A stretch of 47,943 bases of DNA, from the NCBI GenBank assembly GCA_947589315.1, contig CANPZE010000020.1, positions 1 to 47,943 on the forward strand, in the 5' to 3' direction. Position numbers and translations under genes: made by a program. Under the pieces are notes generated by a model. The model was not told where the DNA came from and did not search any database. It saw only the letters and a list, made by a program, of their open reading frames with translations. Shown here in pieces: positions 42,017 through 47,943 of the stretch. Source of the stretch: an uncultured Lachnospiraceae bacterium. GTDB taxonomy: Bacteria > Bacillota > Clostridia > Lachnospirales > Lachnospiraceae. Within the stretch, counting starts at the first letter, position 1. Every line of letters begins with the position of its first letter.

Positions 42017-43303
42017 ATGACATTACCCACAGCAGACACAAAATCTAACACAATGGAAAGGAAAGCTTCAGAAAAAAGGCTGACAAAAGTGGAAGCGGAA
42101 AAATTACTGGCGCAATACGGCCAGGAGCATCTCCTGCGTTTTTTTGAAGAATTAACTTCCCAGGAACAGGATCAGCTTCTGAATCAAATTGCAGATACAG
42201 ATTTCTCTGTGCTGAAACAGCTTCACAAAGATGCCTTACAGAAGAAAGGAAGGATTTCTCCCATCCGCGCGATGGAATTACCTGAGATCCAGGAAATAAA
42301 AGAAGAGCTTACGGCTCTCGGCCTGGAAGCCATCCGGCAGAATAAGGTCGGCGCAGTCCTTCTGGCAGGAGGCATGGGAACGCGGCTGGGATCCGATGAC
42401 CCAAAAGGAATGTGCGATATCGGGATCACCAGACCTGTCTATATCTTTCAGCGCCTGATCCGTAACCTGTTGGATGTGGTAGATTTATCCGGCGCCTGGA
42501 TCCATCTCTTTGTCATGACCAGCGATAAGAATCACAAGGCTACGGTAAACTTTTTCCAGGAGAAAAATTATTTTAATTATCCGGAAGAATATATCCATTT
42601 CTTCCAGCAGGAAATGGCTCCTGCCTCAGACTACGATGGAAAAGTATACCTGGAAGCAAAGCATAAAATCGCTACCTCCCCTAACGGAAACGGAGGCTGG
42701 TTCTCTTCCATGAAACGGGCCGGCCTGGTGAAGCTGCTGCATCAGGAAGGCATTGAATGGCTCAATGTCTTCGCTGTGGATAATGTACTGCAGCGCATTG
42801 CGGACCCCTGCTTTATCGGCGCTGTCCTACGCCAGAATTGCAAGGTGGGCGCCAAGGTCGTGCGCAAAAATGATCCAGATGAAAAGGTAGGGGTAATGTG
42901 CCTGGAAGACGGACATCCCTCCATTGTAGAATATTACGAACTGACCCGGCAGCTCAGGGATACCCGGGACGAAAAAGGGGATCCCGCCTACAACTTCGGC
43001 GTGATCCTCAATTATCTTTTCCATGAACCATCTTTGGAACAAATTTGGGACAGGGAACTTCCTCTCCATGTTGTGGAAAAGAAAATCCCTTATGTAAATG
43101 AAGAAGGGGAACAGATCCGTCCAAAAGAGCCCAACGGCTATAAATTTGAATCCCTGATCCTGGATATGATCCATATGATGGATACCTGTCTTCCTTTCGA
43201 GGTGGAACGGAACCGGGAATTTGCCCCGATCAAGAATAAAACCGGCGTAGACTCCATAGAAAGCGCCCGCCGGCTGCTCCAGGAAAACGGGATTCCTTTA
43301 TAA
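42017..43303 (+). CDS. UDPGP-type uridylyltransferase (UDP-sugar pyrophosphorylase)
   Basis: This 428-residue enzyme belongs to the family that makes UDP-GlcNAc/GalNAc or UDP-glucose from UTP and sugar-1-phosphate. The ATG at 42017 follows AAGGAGG at eight bases; an in-frame ATG at 41957 lies within the promoter. The nucleotide-binding signature is AVLLAGGMGTRLGSDDPKGM at about residues 113-132. Further parts are HLFVMTSDKNHKATVNFF, SPNGNGGWFSSMKRAG, WLNVFAVDNVLQRIADP, KVGVMCLEDGHPSIVEYYEL and the C-terminal FAPIKNKTGVDSIESAR. This resembles eukaryote-type UAP1/QRI1 more than GalU or GlmU. The sugar is not certain. Its stop overlaps the convergent zinc-ribbon gene by six bases. Confidence 0.9.
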   Translation: MTLPTADTKSNTMERKASEKRLTKVEAEKLLAQYGQEHLLRFFEELTSQEQDQLLNQIADTDFSVLKQLHKDALQKKGRISPIRAMELPEIQEIKEELTALGLEAIRQNKVGAVLLAGGMGTRLGSDDPKGMCDIGITRPVYIFQRLIRNLLDVVDLSGAWIHLFVMTSDKNHKATVNFFQEKNYFNYPEEYIHFFQQEMAPASDYDGKVYLEAKHKIATSPNGNGGWFSSMKRAGLVKLLHQEGIEWLNVFAVDNVLQRIADPCFIGAVLRQNCKVGAKVVRKNDPDEKVGVMCLEDGHPSIVEYYELTRQLRDTRDEKGDPAYNFGVILNYLFHEPSLEQIWDRELPLHVVEKKIPYVNEEGEQIRPKEPNGYKFESLILDMIHMMDTCLPFEVERNREFAPIKNKTGVDSIESARRLLQENGIPL

Positions 43304-44143
43304 CTCCTCGTCCTCCTCTGTATCGGCGGAATATTCTTCAAAGTATTCTTCTGCAACCGCATCCAGGATACCGGCATCCTCCTCCGGGAATTCCTGGATC
43401 AGCAGATTGTGGATCTTCCCCATGACCAACAGGTCATTCTCTTCCTCCGAGACGGTATCATCCCTCCACTCTTCGATCCTGTCCTCACTGATATGGTCTG
43501 CAAGCCAGTCTTTTATATCCTGAAGCTTTTTCTGCTCCTCCGGTATCAGCCCTTTGATCTGAGAAGCCTTGGCCAAAGCATAGATGCCGATACCAAAAAA
43601 TACTACAAACATAAGAACCAGGGCCACAAAAATTATATTGCTGTACTGGATCGGAAGGATCCCTGTCTTGCAAAGGGCCAGGTAGCCGAATCCCAGAATA
43701 GAGAAAAGAATAAACGTAATCCCGGAGAATTTCTGATCCTGGTACTCTTCCTCCCTCTTTACAAAATCCTTAGAAGAATTGTACAGCAGATTGGAAGGCT
43801 CCTCCTGAGCCAGTTCCTCTGCATCACTGCTTTCTTCTTCACTCTCCTCCTGTTCCTCCAGAACGCCAGCCATAAAACTGTGGAACAGCTTCTCCGCTTT
43901 TTGCGCCTGTTCCCGGGAGACAACCACCGTGTACGCCTGGTTGGCGCTGTCATACAATTTTGAGGCAGGGATATTGGAGTATTCCAGAAATTCTACAAAC
44001 TTCTCCGCCATAGCCTCATCCTTCAGATCGCAGATATTTTCTCTATCGATCTCTTCCCAGGTTCCATCTATTAATGGGGAACCGCAATCTGCGCATACCG
44101 TGATCCCATCGCGGTATTCTGTCTTACATTTTGGACACCACAT
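43298..44143 (-). CDS. zinc-ribbon membrane protein of unknown function
   Basis: The 281-residue protein starts with a zinc ribbon (CPKC at 3-6 and CADC at 17-20). A region of about 50 residues follows (AMAEKFVEFLEYSNIPASKL, YTVVVSREQAQKAEKLFHS) that looks like the DUF2007 putative signal-transducing fold. Then come a very acidic linker (about 95-115), two membrane helices at about 140-160 and 166-190, and a second acidic cytoplasmic tail. The function is unknown. GGAGAA precedes the ATG. It lies 33 bases downstream of the amidase gene and converges with the pyrophosphorylase gene, with overlap. Confidence 0.8.
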   Translation of the reverse strand: MWCPKCKTEYRDGITVCADCGSPLIDGTWEEIDRENICDLKDEAMAEKFVEFLEYSNIPASKLYDSANQAYTVVVSREQAQKAEKLFHSFMAGVLEEQEESEEESSDAEELAQEEPSNLLYNSSKDFVKREEEYQDQKFSGITFILFSILGFGYLALCKTGILPIQYSNIIFVALVLMFVVFFGIGIYALAKASQIKGLIPEEQKKLQDIKDWLADHISEDRIEEWRDDTVSEEENDLLVMGKIHNLLIQEFPEEDAGILDAVAEEYFEEYSADTEEDEEL

Positions 44144-44176
44144 TCTCTTTTCTCCTTCTTGCTCTGCTATGTTCCA

Positions 44177-44920
44177 TCAATATCCGAAATAATGATCGAT
44201 CCCGTCTGCTATTCCTTCTGCCATCTTTTCCCGAAAAGCCTTTTTCGCCATTTTCTTATCTTCTGCAGGATTGCTCATAAAACCCATTTCCAAAAGGGTT
44301 ACCGGGATCTTGCTCCAATTAGTCCCTGTCAGATCATCGCGGTAAGAAAGGCCTCTGTTCTGAATGCCTGTTTTCCGGCAATAGGCTTTGAGCAATGCCT
44401 TAGAAAGCTTTTTCGACTTCTTGCTCAGCTTCCCTACCCAGGCATTGGAAGAGGAGGGCGTCAGTGCGGAAGCCCCTGAGACACTGGAAGAAGAAGAACC
44501 GTCTGCATGGAGACGGATACAGATATCTGCTCCACTGCGGTTGGCCAGCTGCGCCCGTTTCTTATTGCTGATATTGACCTGATTGGAGCGGCGTATCATA
44601 TAGACCTGATATCCTCTGCCTTCTAAGACCCGTTTCAACCTGCGGGCGACTGCCAGCGTCAGCTTATACTCTGGAATCCCCGTGGCCGCGCCGGAAGTCC
44701 CTCCCGCCACCTTGGCTTTTTTGGTAGAAGCGCCGGGACCATATGGTTCTACGCTGCTGTCTCCCACTGCCTGATGGCCGGCATCAATGGCAATCATTCT
44801 CCGGCTCCTGGGTTCTGTATTCTCTGCCTTTCCCTGACAGGGACACGCTACGCCTGCCAGCATCGCCCCGGCCAGAAGCAGGCAGATCGTCTTTCTCAAA
44901 TACAGGAAACGTATTTTCAT
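44177..44920 (-). CDS. N-acetylmuramoyl-L-alanine amidase (Amidase_3, CwlD-like)
   Basis: The 247-residue protein has a signal peptide (about 1-31, ending near VACPCQGKA). It carries the zinc-amidase motifs of the Amidase_3 family: IAIDAGHQAV (first His), IPEYKLTLAVARRL (Glu), ICIRLHADGSSS (second His) and VTLLEMGFMSNPAED (catalytic Glu). It cleaves the muramoyl-peptide amide bond. The size and lack of wall-binding repeats resemble CwlD, which forms the delta-lactam in spore cortex, but a vegetative role cannot be excluded. GGAGGG lies upstream of the ATG. It lies 15 bases after lepB. Confidence 0.92.
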   Translation of the reverse strand: MKIRFLYLRKTICLLLAGAMLAGVACPCQGKAENTEPRSRRMIAIDAGHQAVGDSSVEPYGPGASTKKAKVAGGTSGAATGIPEYKLTLAVARRLKRVLEGRGYQVYMIRRSNQVNISNKKRAQLANRSGADICIRLHADGSSSSSVSGASALTPSSSNAWVGKLSKKSKKLSKALLKAYCRKTGIQNRGLSYRDDLTGTNWSKIPVTLLEMGFMSNPAEDKKMAKKAFREKMAEGIADGIDHYFGY

Positions 44921-44935
44921 TATTATCTTTCCCTC

Positions 44936-45538
44936 CTAGTCAAAGGTTCCAAATTTAGACAGAGGATACATCCTCAGGATAGCCCTTCCCGCAATCTTAT
45001 CTCTATTGACAGGCCCGATCTCCTCGTATCGGCTATCCTCGCTTACTGTACGGTTGTCTCCCAGTACAAAGAACTCATCATCGCCCAATGTCAGAGGCTC
45101 CGCCGCGATCCCGGAAAAGGTCATGGGATCTTTCCCATAATCCTCCTCAATCGGTTCTCCGTTAATATAAATGGTATCTCCGACTATCTGCACAGTCTCT
45201 CCCGGCAGTCCGATGACCCTCTTGATGTAATAATCCTTATGATCCTTTCCATAGGGATAAAATACAATGACGTCAAACCGTTCCGGATCCTTGAAATGGA
45301 TAGATACCTTTTCCACCAGCAGATTGTCCCGGTCTTCCAGGGTATCATTCATAGAAATCCCGTCCACGATGGTCCTCTGCACGATATATTTAGGTACAAA
45401 AACCACACAAAGTGCAATGATCACTATATAAAACACAAGCTCCAGCGCCGCATTCCGTATCCGGACGGCAAGCGGCTTCTTTACCGGAATTTGTTCACTG
45501 CCTTCCTCCAACTCATTTTCTCTCATATTATCTGACAT
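44936..45538 (-). CDS. lepB: signal peptidase I
   Basis: The 200-residue membrane protease removes signal peptides from exported proteins. One membrane helix (about 30-50) is followed by the catalytic serine in DGISMNDTLEDRDNLLVEK, where the usual SMxPTL is SMNDTL. The catalytic lysine is in YYIKRVIGLPGETV, and the conserved box is FFVLGDNRTVSEDSR. The length is typical for Gram-positive SPase I. Its ribosome site (AAGGGG) lies rather far from the first ATG, so a start at the ATG four codons on is also possible. It stands between rpoZ and the amidase gene. Confidence 0.95.
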   Translation of the reverse strand: MSDNMRENELEEGSEQIPVKKPLAVRIRNAALELVFYIVIIALCVVFVPKYIVQRTIVDGISMNDTLEDRDNLLVEKVSIHFKDPERFDVIVFYPYGKDHKDYYIKRVIGLPGETVQIVGDTIYINGEPIEEDYGKDPMTFSGIAAEPLTLGDDEFFVLGDNRTVSEDSRYEEIGPVNRDKIAGRAILRMYPLSKFGTFD

Positions 45539-45571
45539 GATACATTCTTACCCCTTCACTCTCTGTCCCTT

Positions 45572-45889
45572 TTATTCCTCTTCAAAGCTCAGCATCTGTT
45601 CTGCTTCCTCGGCTTTCTGGGCAGCCTCCTGCGCCTTACGCGCCTCTATCTCTGCTGCCTCCTCTTCACTCAGGATGTGGATCTTAGACTGGCTGAGCTC
45701 ATCAATAGCCATAGACAATGGCTTAGGGCAATTCGGCTGCACCAAAGGTGTCACGCCATCGATCAGCTGGCGCGCCCGCTTCGAGGTGGCAAGGACAATA
45801 GAATACCTGCTGTTCACCACCGGAGCCTCGCCGCTCTCAACCTCACTGTTCACCAACTGCATCAAATCTGTATAAGACGGATGTAACAT
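45572..45889 (-). CDS. rpoZ: RNA polymerase omega subunit
   Basis: Omega helps fold and stabilise the beta-prime subunit. The 105-residue protein begins MLHPSYTDLMQLVNSEV, with the conserved SRYSIVLATSKRARQLIDG at about 27-45 and KPLSMAIDELSQSKIHIL at about 55-72. The C-terminal 30 residues are a Glu/Ala-rich helix. GGAAGGGG lies upstream of the ATG. It follows gmk, as in most Firmicutes, after a 134-base gap; lepB follows instead of the usual coaBC and priA. Confidence 0.93.
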   Translation of the reverse strand: MLHPSYTDLMQLVNSEVESGEAPVVNSRYSIVLATSKRARQLIDGVTPLVQPNCPKPLSMAIDELSQSKIHILSEEEAAEIEARKAQEAAQKAEEAEQMLSFEEE

Positions 45890-46023
45890 ACTATTTCCCC
45901 TTCCTTTCTTCTCATCGTCCGCGCCCCGGCAAGCAGCTCATTTATCCCTGACCGGGCAAGCAGGCGGTTTATCATCTACAATAACGGATAACCGCTATTT
46001 TCGCAACCAGATTTTGCAAAATT
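45890..46023. other. gmk-rpoZ intergenic gap with imperfect tandem repeat
   Basis: Two imperfect copies of CCGGGCAAGCAG followed by TTTATC lie next to each other (around 45930-45953 and 45953-45975). No clear terminator hairpin with a T-tract and no convincing promoter was seen. Confidence 0.35.
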
Positions 46024-46635
46024 TTAAAGATTTTTAAAATCTTTCGTAATTTTCTCGATCAATTCTCCCTGCTGCCCACTCTCCCAATGCAGGGACCGGA
46101 TCAGGTTATGTACCTGCTCTACACAGTCCTCCAACTCATCGTTGACAATAATATAATCATACCGGGGCATATATGCGCATTCCTCCCGGGCCCGGCTGAG
46201 CCTCTGGGAGATCACCTCTTCCGGCTCCGTCCCCCGCTTCCTCAGCCGGCGCTGCAATTCTGCCGCCGATGGGGGTGTTATAAAGATTAACGATACATCC
46301 GGGAATTTTTCTTTGACGCGCATAGCTCCCTGCATCTCAATCTCCAGGATCACATCGGTGCCTGCTTCCAGCTGCTTCAATACATAATCCCGGGGAGTCC
46401 CGTAATAATTGTCCACGTATTGGGCATATTCAATCAACCGGTCTTCCCGGATCATCTGTTCAAACTCTTCTTTCGTCTTGAAAAAGTAGTCCTTCCCTTC
46501 AATCTCTCCCTGACGGGGAGCCCGGGTAGTTGCCGAAACAGACAGGCTGTACGGATATCTCTGCACCAGCTCCTTAACGATCGTACCTTTTCCCGCACCG
46601 GAAAAACCGGATATTATCACCAGTACCCCTTTCAC
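46024..46635 (-). CDS. gmk: guanylate kinase
   Basis: Gmk phosphorylates GMP to GDP. A GTG start at 46635, with GGGAGGG seven bases upstream, gives 203 residues starting MKGVLVIISGFSGAGKGTI; the P-loop GFSGAGKGT is at 10-18. The open frame extends to 46746, but that would lie inside remA. Other landmarks are SVSATTRAPRQGEIEGKDY, YAQYVDNYYGTPRDYV, VILEIEMQGAMRVKEKFP and SLIFITPPSAAELQRRL. The GTG overlaps the remA stop by four bases, so translation is coupled. Confidence 0.96.
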   Translation of the reverse strand: MKGVLVIISGFSGAGKGTIVKELVQRYPYSLSVSATTRAPRQGEIEGKDYFFKTKEEFEQMIREDRLIEYAQYVDNYYGTPRDYVLKQLEAGTDVILEIEMQGAMRVKEKFPDVSLIFITPPSAAELQRRLRKRGTEPEEVISQRLSRAREECAYMPRYDYIIVNDELEDCVEQVHNLIRSLHWESGQQGELIEKITKDFKNL

Positions 46636-46904
46636 ATTGTTTCCCTCCCCTCTGTCTGTCCATTCCCTTCTATCACCCTGTTCTCCAGAGTCTCCGGCAA
46701 CAGAGCAGACAATACGATATGGCCGCTGTCCATTACCAGAATGCACTTTGTCTTCCTGCCGCAGGTGGCATCCACTGCCATTCCGTTGTCCTTGGCGCTC
46801 TGGACCATTCTCTTGATCGGCGCCGCCTCGGCATGGATCACAGCCACCACCTTATCCATATTAACAATATTTCCATATCCAATATTTAACAGCACAATCT
46901 GCAC
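46632..46904 (-). CDS. remA: RemA-family DNA-binding regulator (DUF370)
   Basis: RemA of Bacillus is a ring-forming DNA-binding protein that activates matrix and osmoprotection genes. The 90-residue product has INIG-like LLNIGYGNIVNMDKVVAV, the conserved AEAAPIKRMVQSAKDNGM, and DATCGRKTKCILVMDSGHIV, followed by LSALLPETL. It uses a GTG start at 46904; the ribosome site AAGGGG is very close to it, so the GTG three codons on is an alternative. It begins four bases after yicC and overlaps gmk by four bases. Confidence 0.92.
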   Translation of the reverse strand: MQIVLLNIGYGNIVNMDKVVAVIHAEAAPIKRMVQSAKDNGMAVDATCGRKTKCILVMDSGHIVLSALLPETLENRVIEGNGQTEGRETM

Positions 46905-46907
46905 CCC

Positions 46908-47786
46908 TTACTCAATATTCTGGATCTGCTCCCGGATCTTTTCAATCTCTGTCTTCAGATCGATCGCCCGGTTCGATAAGGCAATATCATTGACCTTAGA
47001 AAGAATGGTATTGGCTTCCCGGTTCATTTCCTGTGCGATAAAATCCAGCTTTCTTCCCACGGCTTCCCGGCTCTCCAGGACCTCCCGCATGGTATTGATA
47101 TGACTGCGCAGCCGAACCGTCTCTTCATCCACGCAAATACGGTCCGCAAAAACAGTGATCTCTGTAGCCAGTACAGTTTCATCGATCTGGCGGTCCCCCA
47201 GGAGCTCCTGTACTTTGTCCATCAGCTTCTGCCGGTGTTCCTGGACAAGATCCGGATAACGCTCCTCCACAAAATCCACATGGCTGTCAAGCAATGCTAA
47301 TTTTTCCAAAATATCTTTCTTCAGATGCTCGCCTTCCTGTTCCTTAGCTGCCTGAAAGTTGTCTATCGCCTGGCCCAGCACCTTTTGTAATACCGGATAC
47401 ATCAGCGAGGCGTCTGCTTCCCCCTCTTCCAGGGTGACTACCTCTGGGAAACGAAGCAGGCTGCTCCCGGTCGCCCCCAAAGGTATGTCAAATTCCTGCG
47501 CCGCCTGTTGGGCGGCGTCCATGTAACCGCAGGCAATATCTTTATGATAGCATACTCTGGCCTGATTGCCTGCAGTCTCCTCATACTTGATAAAAATATC
47601 TATTTTCCCCCGCGATACATGTTCCGTCAGCAAGTTCCGTATTGCATTTTCAAAGGCGTAAAATTTCCTGGGAAGCCGGATGCTGATATCACAATACCGA
47701 TGGTTGACCGCCTTGATCTCCACTGTCAGCTTATACTGCTCTGTCGCTTCCTCTCCCAGTCCATACCCTGTCATACTTCTTATCAT
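46908..47786 (-). CDS. yicC: YicC/YloC-family endoribonuclease
   Basis: YicC-type proteins are conserved endoribonucleases implicated in RNA turnover. The 292-residue product starts MIRSMTGYGLGEEATEQYKL and includes TVEIKAVNHRYCDISIRLPR. AFENAIRNLLTEHVSRGKID, EEDASL-like EGEADASLMYPVLQ and LDFIAQEMNREANTILSK follow. The C-terminus KTEIEKIREQIQNIE is typical. The length is normal. A TAGGAGG lies 13 bases ahead, with AGGACAACA nearer the start. It is the first gene of yicC-remA-gmk and has a near-consensus promoter. Confidence 0.95.
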   Translation of the reverse strand: MIRSMTGYGLGEEATEQYKLTVEIKAVNHRYCDISIRLPRKFYAFENAIRNLLTEHVSRGKIDIFIKYEETAGNQARVCYHKDIACGYMDAAQQAAQEFDIPLGATGSSLLRFPEVVTLEEGEADASLMYPVLQKVLGQAIDNFQAAKEQEGEHLKKDILEKLALLDSHVDFVEERYPDLVQEHRQKLMDKVQELLGDRQIDETVLATEITVFADRICVDEETVRLRSHINTMREVLESREAVGRKLDFIAQEMNREANTILSKVNDIALSNRAIDLKTEIEKIREQIQNIE

Positions 47787-47823
47787 TGTTGTCCTGTCAT
47801 CCTCCTATAATTCCAATCTATTT

Positions 47824-47852
47824 ATTATAAAGAAAATTGTAAACTCCGTCAA
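47824..47852 (-). promoter_or_regulatory. promoter of yicC-remA-gmk
   Basis: On the minus strand TTGACG (47847-47852) and TATAAT (47824-47829) are exactly 17 bases apart. The predicted start is near 47817, leaving a leader of about 30 bases. The remaining bases to 47943 are AT-rich with no gene visible. Confidence 0.85.
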
Positions 47853-47943
47853 GTTTTGGATCACTTTTGATAGTGTAAATTTACTGTAGGATTTAAATAA
47901 GCAGAATAAGCCAACGATATTAAAATATTAGAACTTTAGTACC

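Noticed and set aside
1-47943. Mobile elements, CRISPR arrays, tRNA or rRNA genes
   Set aside because: No transposase, integrase, regular spaced repeat, cloverleaf or rRNA-like sequence was seen; nearly all sequence is accounted for by protein genes with short gaps.

Overview
The window looks like chromosomal core DNA from a spore-forming, low- to mid-GC Firmicute of the class Clostridia, most likely family Lachnospiraceae. The grounds are Bacillus/Clostridium-type gene orders (yicC-remA-gmk-rpoZ, and acpS-nnrDE-alr-mazF-rlmH), strong AGGAGG-type ribosome binding sites, sigma-A-like promoters, GerMN and CwlD-like proteins, and M56/BlaI and LtaS-type envelope genes. The family assignment is an inference; no rRNA, tRNA, CRISPR array, IS element or prophage gene was seen. 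Most genes lie on the minus strand. Only the partial gene at the left edge, argG, glmS, an ABC-class ATPase gene and a UDP-sugar pyrophosphorylase gene lie on the plus strand.

Layout. 1-161: tail of a GGGtGRT-family gene, then a bidirectional terminator. 252-7948 (minus): purM-purN-purD-glyA, followed by an LUD protein, topoisomerase III and a hexapeptide-repeat protein. 8066-14405 (minus): comEA, a response regulator, a histidine kinase, a double-GerMN lipoprotein and comEC, which may be one transcription unit. 14541-18283 (minus): argC-argB-argD, a terminator and a small DMT-type membrane protein. 18284-18592: a divergent arginine control region with a tandem pair of ARG boxes, then argG (plus). 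20067-21899: glmS. 22014-29204 (minus): maf, a histidine phosphatase, a DUF1266 lipoprotein, an SseB-like protein, an LtaS-like sulfatase and a YhfC-type membrane protease. 29368-31062 (plus): an ABC-class ATPase. 31059-34283 (minus): a dGTPase-like HD protein, a DUF1648 protein, MscL with a zinc ribbon, and a DUF4846 protein. 34421-36974 (minus): a BlaR1-like M56 protein with a BspA-type leucine-rich-repeat ectodomain, and its BlaI-type repressor. 37135-41870 (minus): rlmH, mazF, alr, nnrDE, acpS and a coiled-coil protein. 42017-43303 (plus): UDP-sugar pyrophosphorylase. 43298-47786 (minus): a zinc-ribbon membrane protein, CwlD-like amidase, signal peptidase I, rpoZ, gmk, remA and yicC.

How the genes work together. 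glyA inside the purine cluster ties glycine and one-carbon supply to PurD and PurN. The arg genes share one ArgR-type operator region read in both directions. The comEA-comEC unit encloses a two-component system plus GerMN lipoprotein, an arrangement resembling mtrA-mtrB-lpqB of actinobacteria. glmS, alr, the amidase, the LtaS-like protein and signal peptidase serve the envelope.

Most notable signals. (1) The blaI promoter sits inside a perfect 26-bp inverted repeat directly after rlmH. The geometry suggests a hairpin that stops read-through from rlmH but cannot form in transcripts starting at the blaI promoter. (2) The BlaR1-like protein carries leucine-rich repeats in place of a penicillin-binding sensor. 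(3) Two ARG boxes have the classical 3-bp gap. (4) MazF sits in the ndoA position without an adjacent antitoxin gene.
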